Shown piece after piece: positions 1 through 9,943 of a stretch of 64,000 bases of DNA (positions are counted from its first letter, which is position 1; each line of letters starts with the position of its first letter). The notes below the pieces were generated by a model. The model saw only the letters and a program-made list of their open reading frames with translations. It had not been told where the DNA came from and made no database searches. The translations under genes were made by a program, and so were the position numbers. Source of the stretch: Stappia indica (GTDB lineage: Bacteria; Pseudomonadota; Alphaproteobacteria; Rhizobiales; Stappiaceae); the NCBI RefSeq assembly GCF_020177335.1, contig NZ_JAIVMG010000011.1:62001-126000 (forward strand), read 5' to 3'.

Positions 1-1724
1 GGGCTGCTGACCCGTTTGCGGCTGGTCTTGGCGTTGACGGTGCGGCGGAGCTGCCAGCTCACCTCGTCGCGCAGCGAAACCCGGCCATGCAGCACGATCT
101 GGGCAGTGCGGCGATGGCCGTAGGTGTCGGACAGATAGATCGATTCCTCGACCGTCATTTCACAGCCCGGGGCCACGAACTCCCAGGCCTCGCCGTCGGC
201 GGCGACCAGGAGAACGGCGGTGCCGGCGCGGATCGAGCTGGCCTTGACCGATGGGTGCAGGTGAAAGCGGATGGCGTAGCGGTCGCGGGGGCCGAGCTTG
301 CCGGTCTTGCGGAACCGGTCGATGCCGTCGAGCACGGTCCCGTCGGAGGCCAGCGTCAGGTCGCGTTCGTGAATGATGCGGTGGCTGTCCTGATAGCCGT
401 TGTGGCTGGCGACGACCCGGGTGCCGGCGGTGTCCTCTTCCCGCTCGACCGGCACCTGGGTCGGTCCGGCGACGATCGGCGCGCCGAGCCAGCCGCGATA
501 GCGCTCCTCGGCGATGAAATGGGCCGAGGAGGTGTCGTCGATGACGGCGGTCGAATGGGCGGCGGTGGAGCGGGAGACCGCGCGCCAGACGCCGCGGTCG
601 CTGTGGGTGACGCCGCAGTTGACGATGATGCGGTTGCGCCGGGACGACAGCTCGAACGACAGACAGCCGGCATGGGCGTTCTGGCTGAGGGCCGCCGGCG
701 GCGGCGGGCCGACGTCGATCAGCACCACCGTGTCGTTGTGGGCGAGCCGCTGGTAGCCGGAATGGGGCGCATTGCCCGGCGGGGCGCCGCGGGCATCGTC
801 ATAGGCGAGGATGGTGGCGACCAGATCGGCCGGCGTCGAGCCCATGCCGTTGAAATGGGCGAAGGTGCCGTCGCCATGGCGGAAGAACCGCACCATCGGC
901 ATCATCCGGTCGATGGCCTGCATCACCGCTTGCGAGGACGGCATGCCCTGCATGGTCAGCGCCTGGCGGATCGGCAGGAGGTCGACAAGAATATCGAGCA
1001 GCGCCGCCGGGTTGCGGGTGATGTGGCCGCCATCCGCCAGGATCTGCCGCGCCAGCTCCTGGTCGAGCCGGCGCAGGCTCTGGCGCACGTAGCGCCCCTG
1101 CCCGGACAGGGACACGGTGGCGGCGGCCACCGCGATCGCCGCGCTGAGACGGGGCAGCCCGTCCGGAACCTCGTTCAGCGTGCGGCGCAGATAGCGCACC
1201 TGCCGGGCGAGCGAGCGCAGGAAGCGGCGGTAGAAATCGTGGTCGCAGCCTTCCAGGATCAGCGGCGATTGCGACAGCCAGGCCATCACCCGGCGCGACA
1301 CCACCTGCTCTTCCCAGCCGGTTTCATGCCAGTAGCCGCAATAGCGGATCCAGTCCTCGACCAGTGCGCGGGCGTTCTGGCGGGCGACGATGGTGTCGGC
1401 GGCCTTGAGGTGGCGCAGCCAGCCGAAGCCGTGCAGCGCCCGTTCCCAGTCGGCGGACGGCGGGATCACCTCGAAGGGCGACTGGCCGTTGGCCTCGACG
1501 AGCTGTCCGGCGAACAGGAAGCGTCCGGCATAGATATCGGCGGCATTGGTGCCATCGGCGGTGCGCAGGTCCTGCGGGGCGATGAGCAGGCGCGCGGGCG
1601 CGCCCGTGAAGGGGCTCCAGCGAAACAGCGGCCCCCCATGGACCCATCGCAGTACCGATTGCCAGGCTGTATGCGCAAGAAGATGCCATACCCGAGCCCG
1701 CTCGGTCACCGAGCCAAGCGTCAT
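1..1724 (-). CDS. Heparinase II/III family protein (3' end outside window)
   Basis: I translated this frame by hand because it runs off the left edge. It opens at an ATG whose complement is 1722-1724, preceded by a GGAGG-like ribosome site about 12 bases upstream, and stays open for 574 codons. The protein begins MTLGSVTERARVW. An alpha-helical N-terminal half contains the stretch WIRYCGYWHETGWEEQ. A C-terminal beta-rich half contains SFELSSRRNRIIVNCG and FHLHPSVKAS, the pattern of heparinase II/III-like C-terminal domains. Members of this family in rhizobia commonly sit downstream of rsmB, as here. The true substrate is unknown; envelope or exopolysaccharide turnover is an inference. The extreme C-terminus is missing from the window. 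Confidence 0.85.
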   Translation of the reverse strand, partial: MTLGSVTERARVWHLLAHTAWQSVLRWVHGGPLFRWSPFTGAPARLLIAPQDLRTADGTNAADIYAGRFLFAGQLVEANGQSPFEVIPPSADWERALHGFGWLRHLKAADTIVARQNARALVEDWIRYCGYWHETGWEEQVVSRRVMAWLSQSPLILEGCDHDFYRRFLRSLARQVRYLRRTLNEVPDGLPRLSAAIAVAAATVSLSGQGRYVRQSLRRLDQELARQILADGGHITRNPAALLDILVDLLPIRQALTMQGMPSSQAVMQAIDRMMPMVRFFRHGDGTFAHFNGMGSTPADLVATILAYDDARGAPPGNAPHSGYQRLAHNDTVVLIDVGPPPPAALSQNAHAGCLSFELSSRRNRIIVNCGVTHSDRGVWRAVSRSTAAHSTAVIDDTSSAHFIAEERYRGWLGAPIVAGPTQVPVEREEDTAGTRVVASHNGYQDSHRIIHERDLTLASDGTVLDGIDRFRKTGKLGPRDRYAIRFHLHPSVKASSIRAGTAVLLVAADGEAWEFVAPGCEMTVEESIYLSDTYGHRRTAQIVLHGRVSLRDEVSWQLRRTVNAKTSRKRVSS

Positions 1725-1882
1725 CGCCGCCAATTACCCTCCGATAGCTTGAATCCGTGCCGGCACCCCACCGCGATCCGCGTTGTGTCCTGGGTCGACT
1801 TTCGGGGATTAACGTTAGCGTTTCGTTACGATTGGCGGGCGGATCTGCCCGGAGATGCCTGTCCGTCCACCGAAAACGCCGG

Positions 1883-3286
1883 TTACAGGCGCTTCAGACG
1901 GGCGGCGAAGAAGCCGTCGAGGCCCCCAAGCCGCTCAGGTTCGCCCGGAATTGAGCATGGCAGCAGGCAGGGCAGCGTGCGCAGGTCCCCGGCCTCGGTG
2001 ATGGCGCCGGGAATGCCGATCTCGTCTTCGGTGACCGGCAGGCGGGCAAAGCCGGGATTGGCGGCAAGAAACGCGGCGATCTGCGCCTCCCCTTCTTCCG
2101 GCTGCACGGAGCAGGTGCAATAGACGAGGGTGCCGCCCGGCACCAGCCAGCCGCTCACCCGCTGGAGCAGCTCCGCCTGGATCTGCACCAGGACGGCAAT
2201 ATCCTCCGGGCGCTTGCTCCAGGCGACATCCGGATGGCGGCGAATGGTGCCGGTGGCCGAACAGGGCGCGTCGAGCAGGATCGCGTCGAACGGGGTCTCC
2301 GGCTCGAAGTTGCGCAGATCGCCGACCCGGACTTCGGCGACAAGGGACAGCCGGTCGAGATTGGCGCGCAGCCGCGCGAGCCGGCGGGAGGAGATATCGA
2401 CGGCGGTGACAGTGGCCCCGGCGGCGGCGAGCTGGGCGGTCTTGCCGCCGGGGGCCGCACACAGGTCGGCAACCCGCTTGCCGGCGACCTCGCCCAGCAG
2501 CCGGGCGGGCAGCGCGGCGGCGGCGTCCTGCACCCACCAGGCCCCCTCCTCGAACCCGTCAAGCCGGTCGACCCGGCCCGCATGATCGGCAAGGCGGATG
2601 CTGTTGCCGGCAATCCGCCGGCCGCCGAGCCGTGTCGCCCAGCCGTCCGGGTCGCTCTTCACGGTCAGGTCGAGATTGGGGGTGTGGAGATGCATGGCGG
2701 CGGTCTGCAGCGCCCGCTCTGCGCCATAGGCCTTCTGCCAGGCGGCAAAGAGCCAGACCGGTGTGTTGCGCCAGGGCTCGTTGAAGCGTGTGCGCAGGTC
2801 CTCGGCGTCGCGCGCCATCCGGCGCAGCACCGCATTCACGAGCCCCTTGTAGGTCCGCGCCTTGCGGTCTTGATCCGCCAGCGTCACGGCGAGGGAGACG
2901 GCGGCGTGATCGGCCACCTCCATGAACAGGATCTGCGCGGCGGCGATATGCAGGATATCCATCGCCGCGCCGCTCTTGTCCGGGATCGGCCGGTCGAGCA
3001 GATGGTCGAGGATGGCGCCGATCTGGCCGCGATGGCGCAAGGCGGTGCCGAGCAGCGCGCGCAGCAGGCTTCGATCCTGGGCGTCGAGATCGCGCACCCC
3101 CGGATGGCCGTGCTCGGCATCCAGCTCCTCGTCGAGCGGGCGCTGGGCGCGCAGCACCCGGCCGAGAATGTCGACGGCAGCCTTGCGCGCGGCCAGCCCT
3201 GCGAGCGGCTCGACCCTGGCCCGCGGACGGTCCGGGCGCGCGTCTTTCTTCGGGGGGCGTTTCGGCGGATGGGGCGAGCGGGCCAC
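1883..3286 (-). CDS. rsmB: RsmB/NOP-family rRNA m5C methyltransferase
   Basis: SAM-dependent RNA cytosine-5 methyltransferase, expected to modify 16S rRNA. About residues 30-170 form a NusB-like RNA-binding domain. The Rossmann methyltransferase follows with motif I (VADLCAAPGGKTAQLA), motif IV (LLDAPCSATGTIRRHPD, catalytic-cycle cysteine) and motif VI (VYCTCSVQPEEGE, nucleophilic cysteine). All key residues are present, so the enzyme should be active. I chose a GTG start at 3286, with AGGA ten bases upstream, giving 467 residues. An in-frame ATG at 3367 would add 27 residues, but its only ribosome-site candidate is about two bases away. It lies between htpX and the heparinase-like gene on the same strand and could be cotranscribed with them. 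Confidence 0.92.
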   Translation of the reverse strand: MARSPHPPKRPPKKDARPDRPRARVEPLAGLAARKAAVDILGRVLRAQRPLDEELDAEHGHPGVRDLDAQDRSLLRALLGTALRHRGQIGAILDHLLDRPIPDKSGAAMDILHIAAAQILFMEVADHAAVSLAVTLADQDRKARTYKGLVNAVLRRMARDAEDLRTRFNEPWRNTPVWLFAAWQKAYGAERALQTAAMHLHTPNLDLTVKSDPDGWATRLGGRRIAGNSIRLADHAGRVDRLDGFEEGAWWVQDAAAALPARLLGEVAGKRVADLCAAPGGKTAQLAAAGATVTAVDISSRRLARLRANLDRLSLVAEVRVGDLRNFEPETPFDAILLDAPCSATGTIRRHPDVAWSKRPEDIAVLVQIQAELLQRVSGWLVPGGTLVYCTCSVQPEEGEAQIAAFLAANPGFARLPVTEDEIGIPGAITEAGDLRTLPCLLPCSIPGEPERLGGLDGFFAARLKRL

Positions 3287-3404
3287 GGTCGTTATATCCT
3301 TGTTCTGCGACGGTGCGAGGGACCGGATATGCCCCTCAGCGTCCTGCAGGACAAGCGAAAATGCCATCGCCCTTGCGTTGGCGGGCTATCCTTCTCCGGC
3401 GTTC

Positions 3405-4397
3405 TTAGCCCCATGGTCCACGTTTGGAGGGGCCGCGCGATGGCGGATGACGGTCGGAGCGCTCGCGCCGGCCCCAGGGGCCGGGCGGGTCGGTGCGCGG
3501 CGCCCGGTCCTCATGCAGGCCCGTACCGGCGAACCCGCCAGCGGTAGCCGGCGCCATGGAGCCGGCCAGCTCGCGCAGGGCAGCGATGCGGTTTTCGGTG
3601 TTCGGGTGGGTGGAGAACAGGTTGTCCATGCGCTGGCCCGACAGCGGGTTGATGATGAACATATGCGCGGTCGCCGGGTTGCGCTCGGCATCCTCGTTGG
3701 GGATTTGCGCCGCGCCGCCGGCGATCTTGGCGAGCGCGGAGGCGAGCCACATGGGATTGCCGCAGATTTCCGCGCCCATGCGGTCGGCGGCGTACTCCCG
3801 GGTGCGGCTGATCGCCATTTGCACCAGCATGGCGGCGAGCGGCGCGACGATCATCGCCAGCAGCACGCCGATGAAGCCGAGCGGATTGTTGTTGTCGCGG
3901 TTGCCGCCGAAGAAGAAGGCGAAATTGGCCAGCATGGAGATCGCACCGGCGAGGGTCGCGGTGATCGTCATGATCAGGGTGTCGTGGTTCTTTACATGGG
4001 CCAGCTCATGGGCCATCACGGCGGCCACCTCCTCGGCGCTGAGGGTGTCGAGCAGGCCGGTGGTCGCCGCGACGGCGGCGTTTTGCGGATTGCGGCCCGT
4101 GGCAAACGCATTCGGTTGCGGATTGTCGATCAGATAGACCTTGGGCATCGGCAGGCCGGCATTGGCGGCGAGCTGGCGCACCATGTGGAACAGCTCCGGC
4201 GCCTGATGCTCGTGCGCCTCGATGGCATGGTGCATGCGCAGCACCATCTTGTCGGAGTTCCAGTAGCTGAAGACATTCATCGCGGCGGCGATCAGGAAGG
4301 CGATCACCATGCCGCTCTGGCCGCCGATCAGGAAGCCGATCCCCATGAAGAGTGCGGTCATGGCCGCGAGAAGCAACGCGGTGCGGAAATAGCTCAT
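3405..4397 (-). CDS. htpX: Membrane zinc metalloprotease HtpX (M48B)
   Basis: Inner-membrane protease involved in quality control of membrane proteins under stress. Starting at the ATG at 4397 ([10 protein letters not shown]) the protein has 330 residues. Two N-terminal membrane segments are followed by the zinc motif [12 protein letters not shown] (HExxH), two more hydrophobic segments around [18 protein letters not shown], and the third zinc ligand region [14 protein letters not shown]. The C-terminal tail is basic and low in complexity. The frame extends upstream to 4619, but that part lacks HtpX character and would overlap the divergent gene at 4600. Divergent transcription from the DUF1674 gene leaves about 200 bases for both promoters. 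Confidence 0.95.
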   Translation of the reverse strand: MSYFRTALLLAAMTALFMGIGFLIGGQSGMVIAFLIAAAMNVFSYWNSDKMVLRMHHAIEAHEHQAPELFHMVRQLAANAGLPMPKVYLIDNPQPNAFATGRNPQNAAVAATTGLLDTLSAEEVAAVMAHELAHVKNHDTLIMTITATLAGAISMLANFAFFFGGNRDNNNPLGFIGVLLAMIVAPLAAMLVQMAISRTREYAADRMGAEICGNPMWLASALAKIAGGAAQIPNEDAERNPATAHMFIINPLSGQRMDNLFSTHPNTENRIAALRELAGSMAPATAGGFAGTGLHEDRAPRTDPPGPWGRRERSDRHPPSRGPSKRGPWG

Positions 4398-4599
4398 GTC
4401 GGTCGCGATCCTGTCCGGTTCGATCCTGGTATGGCGCGGCGCGCGCAAGCGCCGCCCCCACACGTTTGCCCCGCGGCATTTGGTCCCCGGCATCCGGTCA
4501 GGGGGCTTCGCCAGCGCGGGCGTTGGTCTTATATGTTGGCGGGATGTGCCCGCTATGCAAGATGGAAGCGGTGCGACGCGCGGCAAATGGAGAGCGGCA

Positions 4600-4833
4600 G
4601 TGACGAGCGACACGGACATTTCCCCTCTGAGCGAGGATCAGGCAACCCCCACGGTACGCCGGCTGGAGGATCTGCCGCCGGCGGCGCAGCGGGCGCTGGC
4701 GGAGGCCGAGGCCCGGCGGGCGGAGATCGATGCAAGGCAACAGGCGATGGCCCGGGAAATCGACGGGCGCGGCGGGCTCGATCCGGCCCGCTACGATGAC
4801 TGGGAAATCAAGGGCATCGCCTGCGATTTCTAG
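4600..4833 (+). CDS. DUF1674 protein, SdhAF4-like assembly factor
   Basis: Small protein of 77 residues. Its C-terminal signature [20 protein letters not shown] is diagnostic of the DUF1674 family, whose eukaryotic members (SdhAF4) help mature the flavinated SdhA subunit of succinate dehydrogenase. The N-terminal half is charged ([15 protein letters not shown]) and probably helical or disordered. I chose the GTG at 4600, with GGAG about seven bases upstream; an in-frame ATG at 4555 would add 15 residues. Succinate dehydrogenase assembly is inferred from the family, as no sdh gene is present here. Confidence 0.85.
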   Translation: MTSDTDISPLSEDQATPTVRRLEDLPPAAQRALAEAEARRAEIDARQQAMAREIDGRGGLDPARYDDWEIKGIACDF

Positions 4834-4988
4834 GAGGGACTGCGGTGGGCGACGGGGGCGACACCGGTCGCGATCCTGGCAAATGTCCGATGGTTAATGA
4901 GGGATTTACCAACCGGCGATAGGCTTGCGACAGATATTCTGGACGATCCGGGCCAAGGCCTTCGGATCTAGGGAGAATTTTGGTTCGC

Positions 4989-6209
4989 ATGTCCGATACC
5001 GCCACCATCGCCCCGCGTTCCCCTGCCTCCGCTCTGCCCTCGGACAACCCGTTCCAGCGGCTGGCTGCAGTGCTGGAGGGCATCGCCCCCGGCGCCGATC
5101 CGATCGTGATGACGATCGGCGAGCCGCGCCATCCGATCCCCGGCTTCACCGGTGAGGTGCTGCAGGCGCATCTGGCCGAATTCAGCCGCTATCCGGCGAT
5201 CACCGGAACCGAGGATTTCCGGGCCGCGGCCGGCGCCTGGCTCGATGCCCGCTACCGGCTCGGCGGCGCGCTGCCCGCGTCAATGGGGGTGGTGGCGCTC
5301 AACGGCTCGCGCGAGGGGCTGACCTTCGCCGCGCTGGGCGCGCGCGACTATTTCGCCAAGACCGACGAACGGCAGGCGGTGCTGATGCCGAACCCGTTCT
5401 ACCAGACCTATGCGGCGGCGGCGCATGTGGCCGGCGCGGAGGCGGTCTATCTGGATGCGGGCCCGCAGACCGGCTTCCTGCCCGATCTCGACCAGCTCGA
5501 TCCGGCTCTGCTGGACCGCACCGTTGCGTTCTTCCTCGCCTCCCCCGCCAACCCGCAAGGGGCGGCGGTGGATCTTGAGATGTGGTGCAAGCTGATCGAG
5601 CTGGCCCGCAGGCACCGGTTCCTGCTGATCGCCGATGAATGCTACTCGGAGATCTACCGCGACACGCCGCCGCCCGGTGTGCTGGAAGCGGCCCTTGCCC
5701 TGGGCGAGGGCTTTGCCAATGTGCTGTCCATCAATTCGCTGTCGAAGCGCTCGAACCTTGCCGGGCTGCGCTGTGGCATCGCCGCCGGCGATCCGGCGTT
5801 CCTGGCCGCCTGGACCCGGTTCCGGGGTCTGTGCGCGCCGCAGGTGTCGATGCCGTTGCAGGCGGTGGCCGCCGCCGCCTATCGGGATGAGGCGCATGTT
5901 GAGGAAAACCGCCGGCTCTACAACGAGAAATTTGCCATTGCCGAGCGCGAGCTGGCGCCGCTGTTCGGCCCGGTGACCCCGGCCGGCGGGTTCTTCCTGT
6001 GGCTCGATGTGTCCCGCTGGGGCGGCGGCGTCGCGGTCAGCCGGCGCCTGTGGGCCGAGGCCGGGGTGAAGGTGCTGCCCGGCGCCTTCCTGTCGATGGA
6101 CCGGCCCGGCGGCAATCCGGGTGAGGCCTATATCCGGCTGGCGCTGGTCGATGACGCGGCGACGGTCGAGGCGGGCCTTGCCTGTGTTCTCGCGGTGTTG
6201 GGAGACTAA
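4989..6209 (+). CDS. Class I/II PLP-dependent aminotransferase (DapC-like)
   Basis: Fold-type I aminotransferase of about 406 residues. Visible motifs are the substrate loop PNPFYQTYAAA, the cofactor-binding asparagine region SPANPQGA, the aspartate/tyrosine region LLIADECYSEIYRD, and the Schiff-base lysine in SLSKRSNLAGLRCG. The C-terminal GGFFLWLDVSRWGGG is typical of DapC/AspC-type enzymes. In related alphaproteobacteria a gene in this position next to ftsK is often named succinyldiaminopimelate or aspartate aminotransferase; the substrate cannot be fixed from sequence alone. A TTG three codons upstream (4980) is an alternative start. The stop lies three bases before ftsK, so the two are probably cotranscribed. 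Confidence 0.9.
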   Translation: MSDTATIAPRSPASALPSDNPFQRLAAVLEGIAPGADPIVMTIGEPRHPIPGFTGEVLQAHLAEFSRYPAITGTEDFRAAAGAWLDARYRLGGALPASMGVVALNGSREGLTFAALGARDYFAKTDERQAVLMPNPFYQTYAAAAHVAGAEAVYLDAGPQTGFLPDLDQLDPALLDRTVAFFLASPANPQGAAVDLEMWCKLIELARRHRFLLIADECYSEIYRDTPPPGVLEAALALGEGFANVLSINSLSKRSNLAGLRCGIAAGDPAFLAAWTRFRGLCAPQVSMPLQAVAAAAYRDEAHVEENRRLYNEKFAIAERELAPLFGPVTPAGGFFLWLDVSRWGGGVAVSRRLWAEAGVKVLPGAFLSMDRPGGNPGEAYIRLALVDDAATVEAGLACVLAVLGD

Positions 6210-6212
6210 GCC

Positions 6213-9011
6213 ATGCGACGCGCCACCACCATGCGCAGCGGACGGGCCGCGGCCCTGGGGCTCGATGATACGGAAGCGCCGTTCAAGCGGTTCCTGAAGC
6301 GCAATCTGATCGGCGCCAGCGGGCTGGGCCTGATCGCCCTGTGCGCGGCGCTGGCGGCGGCGCTGGCCACCTGGTCGGCGACCGACCCGAGCTTCAGCCA
6401 TGCCACCTCGGCGCCGGTGCGCAACGCGCTGGGCCTGCCGGGGGCGGTGGTCGCCGATATCCTGATGCAGGCGATCGGCCTGTCGGTCGCGGTGTTCCTG
6501 GTGCCGGTGGTGCTGTGGGGCTGGCGGCTCCTGTCGGCCAAGGCGACGCGGATCGCGCTGCGCCGGCTGGTGGCCTGGATCGCCGGGACGCTGCTTGGCG
6601 CCGGGGCGCTGGCCGCCCTGCCGGTGCCCTCCTCCTGGCCGTTGCCGACCGGCCTTGGTGGCTTTCTCGGCGATTTCGTCTACAAGCTGCCGGAAATGGT
6701 CACCGGTGAGCTGACCGAAGGCATGGCGATGATCGTTGGCGGGCTCGGGTTGGGCGTGCCGGCGGTGATCCTGCTTTTGCGTGCCGCCGGCTGGCTTGGG
6801 GCCGATCCGGAGCCGGTGTTCGAACCCCTGCCCGAACCCTCGCGCCATGCCCGTTCCGTCGGTGCGGTGCCTGACTATGGTGATGACGAGGACGAGGACG
6901 AGCGCGACAGCCGCTGGGCCGCCGCCGCCGGGGCCTTGGCCCATTGGGGCTTGCTGGCGCGGGCGACCCTGCGCCGGCGTCTGCGCCGGCCGGCCCGCGC
7001 GGCGGAGCCGGTTTATGAGGACGACGATTATCCGGACACTTCGGATCCGGCGGAAGACTACGACCCGCGCATGGAGCGGGAGTTCGCCGAGGATGACTAT
7101 CCGGGGGGCGCCGAGGAAGACCATGACGCGCCGGAGGAAGAGCATCGGAGCGGCGGCCGGGTCCGGTTCGGCACCTTGCGGCGACGGCTAGCCGAACGGC
7201 TGATGCCGAAGGAGGATGATGGTCTCGATGACTATTATCCCGACGACGAGCGGGATGAGCCCGGGGAGCGGCGTGGGCCGCGTGTGGTCACCTCGGGCGG
7301 AACCATCGATGATCTGCCCGATCTTGACGATGAGGGGCCGCTGGCCGACTTCGGCACATCGCTGCCCAGAAGCATTGCCGGGCCTGCGAGCCGGGCGGAG
7401 ACGCCGAACCGGGTGGTGCCGCCGGCGGCCCGGCCCAAGCCGGGCAAGCGGGTGGCGGTCGAGGCGCAGCCCTCGTTCCTGCGGCCGGCGGAAAGCTATG
7501 AACTGCCGCCGCTGCGGCTTCTGGCGGAGCCCAAGGGCGGTGGCCGGCAGACCGCGATCAACACCGATGCGCTGGAACAGAACGCCCGGATCCTGGAAGG
7601 GGTGCTGGAGGATTTCGGCGTGCGCGGTGAAATCATCGAGGTGCGGCCCGGTCCGGTCGTCACCCTTTACGAGCTGGAACCTGCGCCGGGCATCAAGTCG
7701 AGCCGGGTGATTGGTCTGGCCGATGACATCGCCCGCTCCATGAGCGCGATTTCCGCCCGTGTGGCGGTGATCCCGGGCAAGAACGCCATCGGCATCGAGC
7801 TGCCGAACCAGCGGCGCGAGACGGTGTACTTGCGCGAATTGCTGGCGGCGAGCGACTACGAGAAGTCGAAGGCCAAGCTGGCGCTGACCCTCGGCAAGAC
7901 CATCGGCGGTGAGCCGGTGATCGCCGATCTGGCCCGGATGCCGCATCTGCTCGTTGCCGGCACCACCGGTTCGGGCAAGTCGGTGGCGATCAACACCATG
8001 ATCATGTCGCTGCTCTACCGGCTGGAGCCGGAACAGTGCAAGCTGATCATGATCGACCCGAAGATGCTGGAACTGTCGATTTACGATGGCATTCCCCACC
8101 TGCTGACACCGGTCGTCACCGACCCGAAAAAGGCGGTGGTGGCGCTCAAATGGACCGTCCGCGAGATGGAAGAGCGCTACAAGAAGATGTCGAAGATGGG
8201 CGTTCGCAACATCGACGGCTACAACACCCGGGTCACCCAGGCGTTGGAAAAGGGCGAGGTGTTCACCCGCACGGTGCAGACCGGTTTCGACCGGGAGACC
8301 GGCGAGCCGATCTTCGAGGATGAGGAACTGCCACTGGAAAAGATGCCCTATATCGTCGTTATCGTCGACGAGATGGCCGACCTGATGATGGTCGCCGGCA
8401 AGGACATCGAAGGGGCGATCCAGCGGCTGGCGCAGATGGCCCGCGCCGCCGGCATCCACATCATCATGGCGACCCAGCGCCCGTCCGTCGATGTCATCAC
8501 CGGCACGATCAAGGCGAACTTCCCGACCCGGATTTCCTTCCAGGTGACCTCGAAGATCGACAGCCGCACGATCCTCGGCGAACAGGGCGCGGAGCAGCTG
8601 CTGGGCCAGGGCGACATGCTCTATATGGCCGGCGGTGGCCGGATCCAGCGCGTGCACGGCCCGTTCGTCTCCGACGACGAGGTCGAGCAGATCGTCACCC
8701 ATCTGAAGCGGCAGGGCACGCCGCAGTATCTGGAGGCGGTGACCGAGGAGGACGAGGTCTCCGACAGCCCCTATGACCAGTCCGGCGGCGGTGGCGGCGA
8801 TGACGGCAACGACCTCTACGACAAGGCGGTGGCGATCGTCCTGCGCGACAAGAAGGCCTCGACCTCCTATGTCCAGCGCCGGCTGTCGATCGGCTATAAC
8901 CGCGCCGCCTCGATCATCGAGCGGATGGAGCAGGAAGGGCTCGTGAGTGCGGCCAATCACGCCGGCAAGCGGGAAATCCTGGTCAAGAACGGGGTCGAGG
9001 ACGACTTTTGA
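6213..9011 (+). CDS. ftsK: DNA translocase FtsK
   Basis: Septal DNA pump coupling chromosome segregation to division. The protein has 932 residues. The N-terminal region (about 20-200) holds four membrane segments. A long acidic and arginine-rich linker (about 215-430) contains runs such as DDEDEDERD. The motor domain carries Walker [15 protein letters not shown] near residue 585 and Walker [16 protein letters not shown] near 715, plus [15 protein letters not shown]-terminal winged-helix gamma domain (about 868-930) has [15 protein letters not shown], which binds orienting sequences and activates XerD in characterised FtsK. The length is typical of alphaproteobacteria. The ATG lies three bases after the aminotransferase stop. 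Confidence 0.97.
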   Translation: MRRATTMRSGRAAALGLDDTEAPFKRFLKRNLIGASGLGLIALCAALAAALATWSATDPSFSHATSAPVRNALGLPGAVVADILMQAIGLSVAVFLVPVVLWGWRLLSAKATRIALRRLVAWIAGTLLGAGALAALPVPSSWPLPTGLGGFLGDFVYKLPEMVTGELTEGMAMIVGGLGLGVPAVILLLRAAGWLGADPEPVFEPLPEPSRHARSVGAVPDYGDDEDEDERDSRWAAAAGALAHWGLLARATLRRRLRRPARAAEPVYEDDDYPDTSDPAEDYDPRMEREFAEDDYPGGAEEDHDAPEEEHRSGGRVRFGTLRRRLAERLMPKEDDGLDDYYPDDERDEPGERRGPRVVTSGGTIDDLPDLDDEGPLADFGTSLPRSIAGPASRAETPNRVVPPAARPKPGKRVAVEAQPSFLRPAESYELPPLRLLAEPKGGGRQTAINTDALEQNARILEGVLEDFGVRGEIIEVRPGPVVTLYELEPAPGIKSSRVIGLADDIARSMSAISARVAVIPGKNAIGIELPNQRRETVYLRELLAASDYEKSKAKLALTLGKTIGGEPVIADLARMPHLLVAGTTGSGKSVAINTMIMSLLYRLEPEQCKLIMIDPKMLELSIYDGIPHLLTPVVTDPKKAVVALKWTVREMEERYKKMSKMGVRNIDGYNTRVTQALEKGEVFTRTVQTGFDRETGEPIFEDEELPLEKMPYIVVIVDEMADLMMVAGKDIEGAIQRLAQMARAAGIHIIMATQRPSVDVITGTIKANFPTRISFQVTSKIDSRTILGEQGAEQLLGQGDMLYMAGGGRIQRVHGPFVSDDEVEQIVTHLKRQGTPQYLEAVTEEDEVSDSPYDQSGGGGGDDGNDLYDKAVAIVLRDKKASTSYVQRRLSIGYNRAASIIERMEQEGLVSAANHAGKREILVKNGVEDDF

Positions 9012-9267
9012 TGTCAGCCTGGCCGCAACTTCGCCACAGGCTCTTGCTAGAGGTCCGTAGCCTGAAGCTGGTGCGGGGCATGGAGCCGCGGCCCTCCCCG
9101 CCCGCCCGCCGGATCACCGGTCAGCCGGTTCGGCACTGACAGGACGGGCTTTCGCCGCAGTCCCGTGCCATCTCTCCGCCGGTTTCCCGGATCAGGCTTG
9201 CAACTGGCGCGCCGTTTCCGAAACTGGCATTCTCATTGGGCCGCGCCCTATCGACGGAGTTTTCCGC

Positions 9268-9924
9268 ATGACACTCGCCCGCCGTTCGTTTCTTCGCAAG
9301 GCCGCCGTTCTGGCGGCAGGTGCCGCACTCCTGGCGGTTGCTGGTCTGGCTCCGGCCATGGCCGCGTCGCTGTCGTCGGAGCAGAAGCGCTCGCTTGCCG
9401 AGGTCAACGCCTATTTCAACTCGCTGAAGACCATGCATGGCGACTTCATCCAGTTCGGCCCGAATGGCGAACGGGCGGAAGGCAAGTTCTACATGGCCCG
9501 GCCGGGGCGGATCCGCTTCTATTACAATCCGCCGTCGAAGGTGGATATCGTCGCCGATGGCAAGTCGGTGTCGGTGAAGGACCGGAAGATGGCGACCCAG
9601 GATATCTGGCCGCTGTCGGAAACCCCCTTGCGCTTCCTCCTGGCGGACAAGATCAACCTGGAGAAGGACGCGCAGGTCTCCGGCGTCTCGGTGGAACCGG
9701 ATCTGGTCACCGTGGTGCTGGCCGATGACAGCACCTTCGGCTCGGGCAAGCTGACGCTGATCTTCGATGCGGAGACCATCGCCCTGAAGCAATGGACGGT
9801 GACCGACGCGCAAGGCTATGACACCTCGGTGGCGATCTACAACACCAAGGTCAACGGCCCGACCAATCCGAAGCTGTTCAAGATCGACTATAACGCCAAC
9901 CTGATGCAGCGGCGCGGCAAATAA
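9268..9924 (+). CDS. lolA: Outer-membrane lipoprotein carrier protein LolA family
   Basis: Periplasmic chaperone that carries lipoproteins from LolCDE to the outer membrane. The protein has 218 residues with a signal peptide of about 32 (cleavage after LAPAMA). The signal contains ARRSFLRKA, close to a twin-arginine motif, which is unusual for LolA and raises Tat export as an option. The mature part has the LolA pattern: YFNSLKTMHGDFIQFGPNG near the start, then GKFYMARPGRIRFYYNPPS, and VKDRKMATQDIWPLSETPL. The preceding 256 bases after ftsK contain no gene; a weak GC-rich dyad lies near 9073-9101. The next gene begins 19 bases downstream. Confidence 0.88.
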   Translation: MTLARRSFLRKAAVLAAGAALLAVAGLAPAMAASLSSEQKRSLAEVNAYFNSLKTMHGDFIQFGPNGERAEGKFYMARPGRIRFYYNPPSKVDIVADGKSVSVKDRKMATQDIWPLSETPLRFLLADKINLEKDAQVSGVSVEPDLVTVVLADDSTFGSGKLTLIFDAETIALKQWTVTDAQGYDTSVAIYNTKVNGPTNPKLFKIDYNANLMQRRGK

Positions 9925-9943
9925 CGACGCGAACGCGACAGAA

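Noticed and set aside
87-2123. Long plus-strand open frame (678 codons) opposite the heparinase-like and rsmB genes
   Set aside because: The minus strand encodes recognisable heparinase and RsmB motifs. The plus frame is low-complexity GDRA-rich sequence, a codon-bias shadow.
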